Origin: Dicaeum eximium | Taxonomy: Eukaryota > Chordata > Aves > Passeriformes > Dicaeidae | Assembly (NCBI GenBank): GCA_013396995.1 | Contig: VWZP01004535.1 | Coordinates: forward strand, 62,944-126,943 | Reading direction: 5' to 3' | Length of the DNA stretch: 64,000 nt | In this document: positions 32,901 through 45,706 of the stretch, piece by piece | How positions within the stretch are numbered: the first letter of the stretch is position 1 | Layout of the letters: each line of letters begins with the position of its first letter | The notes under the pieces: model-generated | What the model saw: only the letters and a program-made list of their open reading frames with translations | What the model was told of the DNA's origin: nothing | The model's database searches: none | Made by a program: the position numbers and the translations under genes

Positions 32901-35900
32901 CAAAGAGCTCAAAGTGCTTTAAAAATCCCCAGCCAAGCAGTACTGTTGTGGTTCCTACTGCACAGTGGTTCCCTCACTTACAGGGCAACAAACTACTTCA
33001 CCCAAGGCTGCACAACATGTTGGCATGTCAGGACAGCCCAGATCCTGGGAATCTGGGATGAGCATCCATCAAGAAATGAAGGATGGCCAAATCCAGCTGT
33101 TGTAAGGAAAAAGAAAGAGGAGCAGGGCCATGTCTTTCACTGGTTAATGCTGCAGCTCCCAGCATGGGCTGGCTTCACATGGACAGGCTGAGCACCACTA
33201 CCAGGGCTCTGGGAAATGCTTTGCTGGGACTCCTCACTGCCAGAAGCTGCTTTACAATGTTCCCAGCTGCTCCCCTAAGTATCAGCTTGGAAAAAATTAA
33301 AAGCAAATTAATCCCCTTGGGTTTCAAGGACCCTGGGAAGTCACTAATCGGGTTCCTGCTGAGCCAAAGGCAAGGAAGAACACTGTTAGCAACAAACAGA
33401 GAAAATCTTCCCTAATTGACGCCATGGAATGGGTATGTGCTTCTGGGGAAACCTCTGTGTCTCTCAGGAGCATGTTCACCACGAGGAGAGGAGCCCCAGT
33501 GGGCAGTGAGGGCTTTTATCATAGTGCCAGGACCTCCTCAGCTGACAGGAAGAAAAAAAAAAGACACATCAAAAGCTTCATTAGCCTTAAAACCTCACCC
33601 TCAGTCTTTGTCCTGCTCTGAAGGGGTGGAAAGTGTTTCCATTTGTTTTGAGGTTGGTGTTAGGAAACTCTCCCAAAAGCCAAGGGCCAAATGCTGCTCT
33701 TTCTCTTCAGGAAACAGTCCCAGGGAATGGTCAAGGACACCAACCACACAGGGAAGACTTTGCAGGTCCAAGGCCTGGGTGCCAGAAGGGAGTTTCACCG
33801 TGGTCTCCTCCATGAAAAGCTGGCTCCAGGGTCACACCCACAAGAACACCCTCAATGTGGGATGTGGGTGCATGGGAGCAATACTGGCCATGATGCCTGG
33901 CCTTTACATCTGCCAGGATCCTGGGAAAGCCATCCCAGGACCCTGTGCTTGGAGTGCTAAAATCAGAGCCTGTATATGAGACCAAAAAAAGGGGAAGAGG
34001 AACCATTAGAAGAATTAAAGGGACACATGAGCAGATGAAAGGTGCCAAGTGTCATCTTTTGTGTTCCCAGGTGGGACATCACCAGCAGCAGAGGGAATAC
34101 CACAGACAATGAGTGGGAAGTGGATCAAGTAACCCCCACCTCCCCCCATTCCTTAAAATGCAAAACACACAAATGCTGAGCTCTTGCTCAAAGCAAAGCA
34201 CAATTCTCTCCTCTCATTGTTATGTGTAGCCCAGAGCCTGTGGAAGCAGCTACAGTGAATTAACATGAGAGAAAAGAGCTGGATTGAATTTGCTAAGGGA
34301 GACAAAAACCCCTACAGGCATGTTGTTAAGAAAGAATGAGCACTAATTCTGTTTGTTCTGATTGGTTTTGTTTGATTGTGTTTGATTGTGCTTGCCCTAG
34401 GAAACCTGAGAGTTGGTGGGGATCATATCAGCAAAGAAAATCAGAGAGCAACAAGTTGATGGTTTAGAGTTCATGCAAACATCGTGCCAGCCACTGAAGC
34501 AGAAGAAAAGAGTTGGCTCAGAGGCAGCCACTTATCTACTGATAAGATCCTCTTGGGGAGGAATCTCAGAATGATGTGGAAGAGACATGGGAAATTGTGC
34601 TGCAGAGCTAAGCCAAGCAGTCAGCAGAGAATATGGCATTGTTTGGGTTTTTCTTTGCTTTCCCCCCATTCTTCCCCGTTTATTATTAGAACAAAGAGTA
34701 TTTTTGCCTGTAAAAATCTTTGTGCCTAAAGAGGTAACACCGGGGTGCGCTCCTGCACCAGAGCTGAACTTCTGGGGAGCTTTGATTCAACTTTCTGAAG
34801 AAAATCACAGTAAAACTCTTAGCTATGGATCTCTGTATGATCATTACCTCAGCTTTAAACACCTACATTCACAACTCTTTGTTTGTGGAGATAAAATACA
34901 TCACCATGGTTTCAACTCACCAGAAAGTCTCTCCCAGCAGCTGCTCTCTGTGGAAGTGTCAGAGGGAGGAGATCAGGTCCCAGGTGGCCAGAGAACACAA
35001 ACTGTGGCTGGCCAGGAGCAGGAGCTGTCAAACACGAGGAATCTGGAGAGGTGAGGAAATACAGGAAAACGTCTTGGTCCAGCAGATAAACCTTCCTGCC
35101 TTTTTTTCACAGATGTGATGTGCTTACAGATGTTCCCTGAAAGGGGCAGCAGAGACCAATCCCACACGATGAGCCATCCTGATCGGGGAGAAATAAAAAT
35201 AAAGAGCAAGAATTATTTACAATGTTTCTTTTCATTGGCATATAGAGGCTCCACCATGTGTCCACTCAAATAAAAACAGCTTGGACCTAGACAGGCCAAA
35301 GTGGGGCTGCTTGGTAGAATCTTGATCGACTCTGTGATCACTTCCTTCAGCTGCTTTTGAGAAGAGAGTACCAATCCTACCCAGATGTGGGTGCTGGGTT
35401 TGCAAACATTGTGGAGCTCTATGTAATGCACTGGTTAACACCTATGTCACTACAGCAGCACAGCAGCCTTTGGGCTTGCAGGGGGAAGAGTTTGGGAAAG
35501 GCTCATTCACAGGCTCATGAGTACCTGCACCACAGCTCATCACAACACAGTTTGGCTCCCACCTAACCCTGAAAGAGGGAGATGAGGAAAAAGGCTGATT
35601 AAACTATCAAGGTTCCCAAAAGTCCATGTTGGTGTGAAGGTGTGAAGCAGGAAGCCCACCTTGGACCACCTCTACAATCTCTCCAGGCTCTCTTGAACCA
35701 CTCAGAGTTAATTCTAGAGCTGCTCCAAGTTGCTGCCTGGAGAAGGCACAGTTATTTACCTGCAGCAAATCCCATATATGTTACTTCATCTAAGTCTCTT
35801 ACCCCAGCCTGTCCTGCTGCTTTAATTGCCTTAGGGCCCTCTCTAGCACAGTCCACAATCCCCAGTGGAGAGGATGTCCAAGAGCTCCCACCATGGGACA

Positions 35901-36100
35901 ATACCACAGGCACAAGCCATGCACCAGTCTCTTCATCAAGGATTTGAAAGAAGCCAAAGATTTGAAAGCAAGGAGGGGCCAGTGTGAGGTGAGAAGGCAG
36001 CAGGGGAGCCGAGGCAGCAAGAGCTTTATCAGGAAACCAAGAACCCTCTCTGCTCCTGCTCTCAGGATAGAACAGCACACCAGCAAATCTGGCTGCAGAC

Positions 36101-36160
36101 TGAAATCTTGGCTTCCCCTGAAGCCAATGGCAAACATCCCACTGGCTTCAATGGGAGCAG
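36101..36160. repeat. Imperfect palindrome (about 30-bp arms), likely old amniote repeat
   Basis: The left arm runs tgaaatcttggcttcccctg then aagccaatgg. After a 7-base loop, the right arm contains actggcttcaatgggagcag. Folded back, the arms share TGAAGCCA, TGG and most flanking bases. The arrangement resembles an abundant palindromic repeat of turtles and crocodilians, with 'cattgacttcaatggg' at its centre, that I recall but cannot name with certainty. Confidence 0.5.
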
Positions 36161-39100
36161 GACTCCATGCCAGATCTCGTGCTTCCCATTCCTCTGCCGT
36201 AGCCATGAGAGCAAGCTTCCCTTCCAAGGCTGTGTCTGCAGCTAGAGCCTCCAGGAGCAGGAGAGTGGCTCTCCTTGCAGCCTGAGAACTACCAATGGGA
36301 AATGAAAGACTTGCTCTGAACAGAAATGGTGACTGTCCTTGAGAACAACTTGCTTTGAGTTATGGGGCTCTCTGGAGCCATTTCTTTCTCTCTTAAAAAT
36401 TCCCCTTAGGCTGTAGGTGCTCACAGGGAGCCCAGCTCAAGCACAGCTTTTGGCTGTGATGAAATCATGAGTGGGGGAAGTGGTTTGAGCTGGGTTATGT
36501 AACTATCAACACTCATCTCTCCCAGTCTTAACATCCCTCATTCCACACCTGCTCACACAGCAGCACCTGGACACAGTGGAACTTAAATCAACACAGCAAA
36601 CAGGCAGGAGAAGACTTCAGTTTGCCCATTTCTGTTTTTACACAACAGAGCTGATGAAGGAAGGGATGCTGGAAGAGCTGTGCACTGACCACACAGGGCT
36701 CTACATTTGCTCTGGCACCAGCAACCCTCTGCTGAGATGAGCATCTTGAGACCCCTGAGTTGTTTGTGAGGTGGCAAGGTCACATCTCTTATTTCCTGAA
36801 AATCTTTGCTTTCCTTGGCAGAAATGAAGGGCTTTGTTAGGGAAATCTTGGTGGGTGTTTTGTGATCAGCAGATTACTCGACCTCCCATCTTCTTGATGT
36901 AGGAAAACGATTCTGCTTGCTCCAGAAATTCAGGAGTCACCAGCATGGTGCTGACCACCTGTATTATTCCTTAGGTCATGTGGCCTGTCTACTGGATAGA
37001 TTGATGTCTGTACAGCTGACTGTTTGCATATCAATTCTAGAGGCAAAGGAAATTCTTCAAATCCCAGAGCACAAATGTGCACTGCTACAGAAAAGCAGGT
37101 GGAGATGTGCCAAGTTACAGCTCCTTAGCTGCTGCCCCTGTAAGGAATGCCCTGCGAGGAAAACTGGAAAATATTTCATGAAAGAGCAAAGATAACACAA
37201 GACAATCTGGCAAAGGGTAGAATTTAATATTAATGGCTTTCCTTTAGTCACTGTATTTCCTGTTCCTAAGTTAACCCTCTAAAATCAGCCATGGTCAGAG
37301 AAGGCTACAAACTTTTGCACATCTAAAAGGTCTTTCACTGAAAGATCTCAGAGCACTTTGCAAATGTCAGGGACTGCTGATGGATGGCTTTTCCCTGAGG
37401 AGACTGTCCATGCAGCCAGTGGGCAGATGCTCCTTTGGCTGCTGAGGCCAAACACTGAGAAATTTGGCTACTCTGTAAGAACATCTTCCTTCTTTGCCTC
37501 CCAGGTTCCTGTCATCACAGGAACCCAAAAATGAGAAGAGCTGGGCTTCCCTTGAGCTCAGTGTAACAAATACCTTCCTCATGGACAGATGGGTAACAGA
37601 CACAGCAGGGAGGAACTGGTGCCATTTCAGCCCAGCAGCCACTTTAGGACCTTGTCCCTGCAGATCTCAGGGTTACATGGAGACAGCTCATGGCTCTGCC
37701 TGGCTCAGGTGCTGGTGTATCTGAACATCACCATTAAAGAACACTGAAACTGCCTTGAAAGGGAGCTGGACCAGCCCCACCTCCCCACCCTTCCCTGCCA
37801 ACTGGTGCTTGCCTGGAGGAGTCCAAAATTAGTCCAAGCAGATAAGAGATGGACAATGTGGCTCCTCAGAGTCCCAAGGTCCTTGCTCAGAGGAGATCCC
37901 TCTATGCCCACCCACATCTTCCTCTAACCTGGCAAAGTACCTGAATTACTGAGCTGACTTGCCAAGAGAGATTTAGGCTGGAAACCTCTCTAGAAAGATG
38001 TCTCTCATTAGGAGCAGGGAGCTGGCTGGGGCACAGAGCTGGGAGAGGAGTGTTACTCATTCCTGCCTCACACTGGGCCCTTCAGACACTCTCCTCTCCT
38101 GCAAGATGCACTGTTCTGGGACTGCTGGCAGAAATTAATGAGCAGAGCTGGTTGAAAAACTTTCCATCGAAACAGTGCTTCTGCTTTGCCAGAAGATAGT
38201 TGAAAAATTAAGTGGAAAAATTAGAGAAGAGAGCCTGGGTTTTGGCTGACATTGTTGGTCCAAAAATCCCAACCTTGGGATTTTTTAGCCAAAAATGGAA
38301 GCATTTGGGGAAGGCAAGAGAGGAAAGGGAGGTGCCTGGCAAGACTTAATGATACCCTGAAAAACATCTACAAAAATTTTGACAAATATGAGGGTGTTTT
38401 TGTCAATTTTTTTTTTCCATAGTGAAGGATACTTCTGCTTTTAGAACCATTCTATGGTGAGGCTGAAAACAAGTAAATAAGATTTTTCTTTCTTACCCAT
38501 AGGGCTACAGATCCCCCATAGCTTGTGGAATAAGCACAGACAGCAACTCCTCTGGAGAGAGACACCAGAAAAACCAGATCTTTGCTAGGAGCTGCCCAAG
38601 AGCTGATTACCCCCACACTGTAATCTCAGAAAGGGACACACACAGAGCTGGTGCTGCTGTGAGTTTGCACAGCTGATGGGAAGCCTCGATAACCTCTCAG
38701 TTGCCTTGCACACAAATAAACTGAGCCATGGGGACAGCCAGGGAACAAGGCTTGAGATGGCAGGTACTGTGCACACAGCTGCTGCAAAACACTCAGGCAG
38801 CCAGAGAGTTGTTGTGGCAGGGAGAATGGCACATGAATACCTGGGAAACCACAGAAAGCTCTTTTCCATCTTGCTTACACAATAATGTGGCTTTTCTTTT
38901 TCCCTTTTAAAGTTGCTTCTTCAGCAAAACATGGTTAGGGGGAAAAAAAAAACAAAGAAAGAAAGAGATGGAATCGTCCTTACCCTCTGGGAAATGTGGC
39001 TGACAGCATTTCTTGGGCTCAGTGTCACTGTCCCCTCCTCAAGGCATTGCTGGCCAGTGATGTGATGGGGAGAAGAAGCCACGAGCGAGAGCAGCCAGCG

Positions 39101-41107
39101 GCTCCAGGGTGATGATGCCTGAGGAGAGCAGAACTCCAGAATTCCAGCAGGGCCCTCCTTCCTCAACACCAACCTGGGCATGGAACAGAGCTGAAGCCAG
39201 CGCAGCACAGGTGGCACCAGCTCTGTGAAAAAACCAAATGTTGTTATTGAGCAGTGGGGAGCAGGGGAGGTTCCATTCATAGTGATTTTCTAAGGAACCA
39301 GACCATGATTCTGGACAGAATTTCTATTTTAAACAACATCTAATATTTAAATTCAGTCTAGATGTGTATTTCATACCTTTTCCTGAATGAGGGCAGCACT
39401 GGAGGAAGCAGGCTCAGGAGTTCTGACGTGTCCTGGCAGGGAACTGCTGTAGGTTGCTGACAGCTTGAGCTTGACTCTCATCCCACCACAGCCTGGGGTG
39501 ACAGTCTCAGCCACTTCCACCACAAGCAGCTCTGGCTCAGACCCCCAGAGAGATAAAAGACTTCTTGTGTGATCATCTCAGGAGGAAAGTTTGGTGCCAA
39601 ACAAAGCTGCAGTCTGGTTGGGTCCTTTTGTCATCAGAGACAAAATCAAGGGGAAAAGTATGGAGCTAGGGAAAGAAATGGAAGCTGAAAAATGTTCAAA
39701 TAATGTCTTTTTTAAAGCAAATTAATAAAGTTCATCCCAAGAATGGCTTGTCTGGTTTTGCTGGATGGGCTGCACTGATCCTGGTGCAACATGAAAGGCT
39801 CTGTTAGAGGATTCCCCTTTTTCACTGATCCCTCAGCAGTCCAAGAACTCTCACTCCCTGTTCCAGAAAGGCTCCAGTGATGCTGTAGAGTGCAGTGACC
39901 TTCCAGAAAGCTGTCAGTGATCCTTCAGCAGCTGGTGGTTTGTGGGGTGGTGGAGCCAGCCCTGCAGACTGGTGAGCTGCCAGTGCTCTCTGGTGAAAAA
40001 TGAGTGTTTTCCTCCATTCCAGGCCACATGGAGAGCAGCATCCCATCCCATTATTCCTGACACCATCAGAAGTGTGAGCGCATGGAATGGGAGCACATCT
40101 GGCACGGATCTTCTCTGCCTGGAACTCCACAGCACACTGCTGTTTGCACTGACACTCTCCAGCAAGCAGAATTGGTCCCTTTCCCCATGGAAATGCTCCA
40201 CGTGGTGTTGGGGAAAGCACAAAGGAACGTTTGGTTTTCGCTCTACCAGAGAGCAGAGTCCTCAGCAGTGGTACTTGGTGAGCGTGGGGCTGATGTGGGG
40301 ATAGAGTGTTCCACATTTTGGAAGGAAAATTCCTTCCAGAGCAAGCAGGGTGCTGCCAGCATGCAGCAAGAGACAGCTGAGGCTGCCATGGACACCAGGA
40401 GAGTGAAGGGAGCAGGTGGAGTTGGTGGAGGCAGAAGTGACCTCCAAGGAGGTGAGGAGGGATTTTACTTTCCTTCTGATCCTTCTGTGCCAGAGCACCA
40501 GAGCCATCTGACCCCACCTGCCTTTAATGACCTTGGCTGAGGTCAAATAAAAAAACCCAACTGAGCTCACAGGGAAGGGCAATGGATTGGGCAGAAATGG
40601 GGATTAGGAATAAGAGAAAACCAGCACACATGCAAAATAGGCAAAGTAAGTATATAATCCTGCAGGATTTATAGGAGAGATATTGGCACACACCAGGAAC
40701 ATTTCAAGCCAAATGCATGACAGCATTCCTTACACCCCTCCCACCCACTGCCATACCCCAGCTTAATGCAAAGCCCTTTGGCTTCCCCAGGCTTAGAGCT
40801 AGGTTTTACTGTTCAAACAGGTCAACAATTGCAATCAGATGTTGACTGCAGGCAAGGCACAAACATGATGATGTGTTCATGTACAGCACCATTGGATGGA
40901 GTTTGTGCAGTGCTGCTGCTGTGAATGGTCCTGGGCAGGGTGGCAGCTGGGCTGGTGTCACAAGGCTGCCTTGGGAAGCCCATCTGTGTTGTCCCATGGA
41001 TCCAGTGTGAGATCAGTAAATGAGCTCTGTTATTAAAGTATAAACTCCATTTCTGGAAATCATTGTGGGAGGAGGGCTCTCACACCAACTCTGCTTTGGT
41101 TTGTTAC

Positions 41108-41230
41108 AAAACCATGGAATGGTTTGGGTTGGAAAAGATCTTTAAGATCATCAAGTCCAACCCAGCACTGCCAAGCCTACCAGATTCCTGGGTTTTTAAG
41201 GCTACTTTAGAAGGATGCTGCTCCCACCTC
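41108..41230 (-). mobile_element. CR1 LINE 3'-end fragment, antisense to the + strand
   Basis: The + strand reads accatggaatggtttgggtt, then ggaaaagatctttaagatca, then tcaagtccaaccc. This is the reverse complement of the CR1 3' terminus, which ends near its short 8-bp tandem repeat. Only about 60 bp is clear; the rest of the assigned span is diverged. It is a short, inactive 5'-truncated copy. Confidence 0.75.
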
Positions 41231-42065
41231 CAAGTGCCCTTTTAACAAGAATTGAGCTGGAGTGGGATACAGATGGTGGCAGCTTTGTAAGACAGGCTGT
41301 GAGAGGATCCTACAGGTGTATCCATGGTGCAACCTTCACCGTGCTGGGGGGGAGCTAAACAGAACAAAGATTCTGGCTAGTGCCTACCACAGAGGCATCC
41401 AAAACGTGGCACTGAAGTAATTCTGTTTATTCCACACCAGGGGAGAGTGCAGCCAGGTTATGCAGATACCTTCCCAATGGATGGGATTGTTTTGCTCCAG
41501 TATAAATTTCCACATGCACTGTTCATTGTCAGGGGTGCCTGTGGAGCTGCTGCTCCCTCCCAGCTCTGGCACAGCAAGAACAACCTTCCCCAAAAGCACT
41601 CTCAGAACATCCCTCTGCCCAAGTAGAAGCTCCCCCCTCCCCACAGCCTGCCCAGGCACACACAGGGATATCCCAAACAGAGCCTGGCAGCTCTTCCCAG
41701 ACAGGAATTTGCTACTGTTGTGTCACTGACCACAGACCTGGCAAGGCATTATTCAGGTGTTAACATCCCTGTGCTTTATTTTGCAACCTGACAAGGACAA
41801 GACCCATCACTTCTTGGTTTGTTAGCACACTGAGAACTCTGAGGTGCCAGAATTTTACTGCCAAATGACCTTTTACACCGACCACAGCAATTAAACAGTT
41901 GGCTTGGAATTAACCAAATCCCAGTCTCAGTCCAGGATTCCACAGATGCATAATGTACCACTTACATCTTCACTCCTTTCTCTTAATTTTCATGCTGTTG
42001 GGTTTGCTTTGTTTTTTTTGTTTCAAGTTCAGAAACCTTATTAGAGTTGTTATGGAAAAAATAAA

Positions 42066-42071
42066 TTTATT
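42066..42071 (-). terminator. ADAMTS17: Candidate distal ADAMTS17 polyadenylation signal AATAAA
   Basis: The hexamer lies in the perfect 12-bp palindrome AATAAATTTATT (42060-42071), so a signal is present on both strands. On the - strand it is followed by a T-rich stretch. It is the first AATAAA after the ADAMTS17 stop, about 3.5 kb away. Confidence 0.4.
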
Positions 42072-44353
42072 ATTCAACATATTCAATTTGTTCAAAATGG
42101 AAGGATCCTATTTTTTTTTTCCTTTTGGCTTTCATTTACAATTGGTTCCATTCAGTTTGACTGTTTTTTATCTTTTTCTATTTATAACCAGCACCAAGAA
42201 GAAAATTACCATGGATACAGTACATATGCAAATTAGCTAATGGAAAAATATATACATTTCACTCTGTAATGAGAAAACTTAAATGATATTATTGCCATGG
42301 AGAATATATCCCTGTATTATAATAAAATATCAAGCAATAATCAACTGCTAAGATTCTTTTCCACCGACAAAAAATAGCACCATACATGAGATAGTGAGAA
42401 TCTACACTCAATAACACAATTGTGCAACTAGAAATGTACAGTACTTTAGTAACAGTACAGAGTATTGTTTACAATATGGAAATACCACCACTGTAATCAA
42501 AAGAGCATCAATCTCTTTATGAACAACTAAGAAAAGTATTGTCATAGATACACTGAAACAAACAGCTTTTCTTTTCACAGAATGTGGGAACTGAGGGCAG
42601 AGCAGAGCTGTGACTTCATTGTAAAGCTCCTATAAAGTGATAAAAACCAGAAGTGCAGGAATATTGAATAGAATTCAATTTTTTAGTTATTATTTTTCTG
42701 GCTGTTATGTGATGGGATGGTCGTCACCATGTGAAGTAAGAGAATTGAATAAAATGGAGCTGTGTTGTGCCATCAGTTCTTAATAATGTTGGGGGGTTTA
42801 ATTATAAAAAATAAAAAGTTGATGCATGCTAATCTGCTAATCTGTGAGCTGTGAGAGCGAGTGAGGTGTTTTTTTCTCAGTGTTCATACAGTTGAAAAAA
42901 ATCCTTGTAAATTCCTGTTTCCCTAGGTTAGACCCAGAACTCAGACCCAAGTGTCCTTTGGGTCCAGAACCCAGCAGATTGGGTCAGGCCACAGCTCTAA
43001 CCAGCCTAGCACCCTGTTCTGGACAGTGGCCAGTGGTGAATTATTACTGAAAGACGCAAAACCTAAAATTCTTCCTCTCCTATGTCCTACCTTTTGCCTA
43101 GAGGGGGTCACAGATTAGCACCAGAAGGAAAACATTCCCTGCTGTGGAGAAGCACCTTTGATTCCCAGCAATGATAATTCACACAATTCTGCCAAAGTAA
43201 CAGAGAAAATGTTGCCCATGAGAAGAAAACCAGCAAATTCCAAACCGAGTGAGGGGTGTGAGGGGACTCAGGGGTGGCTTTGGGGGCAGGGAGGCAGCAA
43301 GGACAGTCCCAGTGTCACTGCAGGCTAAGGGGGAAACACCACTGTGAATCACAAACATAAACCAGGTCCTCCGGGCTCTGTCTGGTCTCTTGGAACTTTC
43401 TCATTAAAAATTCTTCTACCTGTTAATTTGCCTAATTGAGTATCACCTGGTATTGTCTAAATCTTCCCTGTCACCCCTGCCAGCATTTTTCCCTTGATTA
43501 TTTGCTAAATACTTACACAACCTCTGGGCTGGGAATAACAGAAAAAGGAGATCTAATCGTGATTATAAATTGCCAAAAAAAAAAATCCAGTATAACAAAA
43601 ACCAAGCTGGAATCATTTCCCTGATAGAGAAAATCATCTGAGGCATTGGAAAGCAGATCTGTTTGAGACAGGCACTTGAGGAAAAAAGGTGTGCAAATGT
43701 ACCCTTGTGCATCAGGGCAGCCCTGGTGCACACATGCTCATTTGCACTCACAAGCACAGATGTAAATGTGAAGCTCACACAGAGTTAGTCTGTTGATGAA
43801 CATTATCTCCCTGTGCTTGAAAAATTTAGCCCTTAATAAAATGCTAATAGGTTACTCCAGTGAGGTCCTGGATATGGAAAGAACTGTACTAAGCAAAAAT
43901 TGCTTTAAAGACGTGTTAGGTACTAAGAGTCTTTATCCTTCCTTGCATTGACAAAAAGAGACAACAGCAACAAAGACAACCTGGGGCCAGGTGTGAGCTG
44001 CAAGCCAGCCTGGCCCAGGGCTGGGGGAGTAGCTGGGCTTGGTTCTGTGCTCAGCTCCCAGGAGTCAAACAGTCCCACGCAGTTCTGGAGTACAAAGCTG
44101 CAATCATCCAAAGGGCTCTGTTCCTGTCACGAGGAGGGGGCTGAAACTCAACCATGGCCTTGGGCCCTGGCAAGGGAAATGATGCTTGTTGGAGCAAGGT
44201 GTGCTAGGGAGACACTGATGTGTGTGACAAGGGAGGGGACAAGCCCTGCCCTGGGCAGAGCCCCTGTTTCAAGTCTCACATGACAGAGAGGAGTCTGGCT
44301 TAAAGTGCAGAGACGTGGCAGAGAATATTGTGTGTGCAGCACCTGTAAGTGCT

Positions 44354-44398
44354 CTGACAGCACCAATCCTGACAGCACCAAACCTGACAGCACCACAG
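44354..44398. repeat. Three copies of a 15-bp unit (ctgacagcaccaaNc)
   Basis: Copies begin at 44354, 44369 and 44384, with one or two substitutions each. The - strand reads SGLVLSGLVLS in one frame, a repeat artefact. Confidence 0.9.
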
Positions 44399-45554
44399 AA
44401 GTGAGACAGGGAGCATTCAAAGACAGCAAGGAAATTCCCAATCCCTGGAAGCAATGGAAGTCTGAGCTCCAGGTTACACTTCCAATGTCTTGCATCCCTG
44501 GCTACCTCTGGTGACTCCAAAAGCTACATAACCTCAGCTGTATAAAAGAGCCCAGAGATAGGAAACACCTGTTTTGCTTCCCACGACATCCTTCTCATAA
44601 AGATTGTTCCAAATTCAGTTTCTGTTCCAACCCTATCCAGTTTCACAGTCCTCTTATAAGAACCAACAGTCTCATTATCTGATTGACTTCTAAAACTTGG
44701 AGAGAGCTTAGGCCAAGCAATCCTCCAGTGAGCTCTACTGGGTGAAATGATTTCTGGTTTCTCCCATCTCATTTAAATGGTTCTTGTTTAAAAGTAACTA
44801 TCTATGGCTGTTAATAAGCTCCCATTTCATTAAGCTCAGAGAAAAATTAGGTTTCATAAAAGAAAGTCTATTATTCTGGGGAAAAGATAGGATTGTTTTT
44901 TAAAATTAGAAGGAAAAGCACTCCCTATTAGTGGCTCTAAAAATATGACTTGGAATGTTAGATATAATTATACTGAGTTTTCTATAGGAAATTCAGAGTT
45001 GTCCATCCTTTGCAATCAGTTTTCACAAGCTTTTACAGAAAATCCTCTCTTTAAACTAAGCCTTTCATTTATGCATGTCCCTCCAAGCCCAGTCTGCAGT
45101 GGGATAACTGCTGGGAATTGAAAACAACAGATAAAAGCCAAGATTAAAAGATTAAGTAATGTCTCTACCTGTGCTGAATTATTTTGCCAGAGGCCTTCCT
45201 CCATGGAGGTACCCATAACCTTATCCAATGTAATCACTTTGCAGCTCTTGTCCTTTTAATGGTAGCAAGCCATCCAGTGGCTGGTGATTTAATATATTAA
45301 AAAAGAATTAACAAAAAATGTGAGGATGTCAAAATACTCAGAAATGATTGGCTCCTTGAGATGACCCTTTCTGTGTGTTTTTTTTAAGGTGGATGAGCAG
45401 ATGACTTTGGTATCCAGTCTGTAGGATTAGTTTCAAGTCTCATTAGGCGTGCTTTGGGATCCACCACGAACTCAGGAGGTTCCAGTACTCAGACCTACTA
45501 GTCTGTGATTTACATACAAACAGCTGGAAGACTCTAAGGAGTGGCACAGGTTCA

Positions 45555-45706
45555 TTAACTCTTCTGCTGCATCTTGTTTGCATAAAAGTCTCTGCAGGTC
45601 TGGCAGCAGCGCTGGTACCACCGCATGTCCTGGCACAGGTTCTTCTCGCGGATCACCCTGCAGTACACTGTCCACTGGTCCCCCGTGCACTTGTAGGTGA
45701 GGGCAG
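45555..45706 (-). CDS. ADAMTS17: ADAMTS17 last coding exon: PLAC domain and C terminus
   Basis: ADAMTS17 is a secreted zinc metalloprotease-family protein with thrombospondin repeats, acting in extracellular matrix and fibrillin microfibril biology; human loss causes a Weill-Marchesani-like syndrome. This exon starts at 45706 after CTCCTCCCAAG, two bases into a codon (G+CT, Ala), and encodes [40 protein letters not shown] and YANKMQQKS, then TAA at 45557-45555. The six cysteines (KC, YC, LC, RCC, TC) form the PLAC (protease and lacunin) domain at the end of many ADAMTS proteins. Sequence and length agree closely with vertebrate ADAMTS17 as I remember it; the last few residues after NKM vary among species. 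Confidence 0.96.

Larger units (their letters stand above)
26914..42044. other. Intergenic region between LYSMD4 and ADAMTS17, no gene supported
   Basis: About 15 kb of sequence of intermediate composition. The longest open frames (33416-33979 +, 30904-31410 -, 39822-40517 -, 35799-36227 -) have unlike, non-repeating residue use, no recognisable domain and no consistent chain of phase-matched exons. I therefore call no protein gene. No tRNA, rRNA or microRNA precursor was recognised by eye. Identified pieces are a palindromic repeat at 36101-36160 and a CR1 fragment at 41108-41230. Regulatory elements or a long non-coding RNA cannot be excluded. Confidence 0.6.
42045..45554 (-). other. ADAMTS17: Probable ADAMTS17 3' untranslated region (end inferred)
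   Basis: Sequence downstream of the ADAMTS17 stop on the - strand. The first canonical AATAAA on this strand is at 42071-42066, preceded by several hundred bases of markedly AT-rich sequence (42060-42560) typical of a distal 3'UTR. ATTAAA variants just below the stop (near 45260 and 45290) would instead give a 3'UTR of about 300 nt. The + strand short frames here are not genes. A 15-bp triplication at 44354-44398 lies within it. Confidence 0.45.

Noticed and set aside
33416..33979. 187-codon frame on the + strand
   Set aside because: Same reasons: no domain, overlapping alternative frames, and no supporting splice or regulatory pattern.
39822..40517. 231-codon frame on the - strand in intergenic DNA
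   Set aside because: It has no recognisable domain, overlaps other equally long frames on both strands, and lacks an obvious promoter or phase-matched exons.
26914..42044. A CRISPR array, phage or other microbial system in the intergenic region
   Set aside because: The whole window is spliced vertebrate DNA. Tandem arrays present lack the unique spacers of CRISPR loci.
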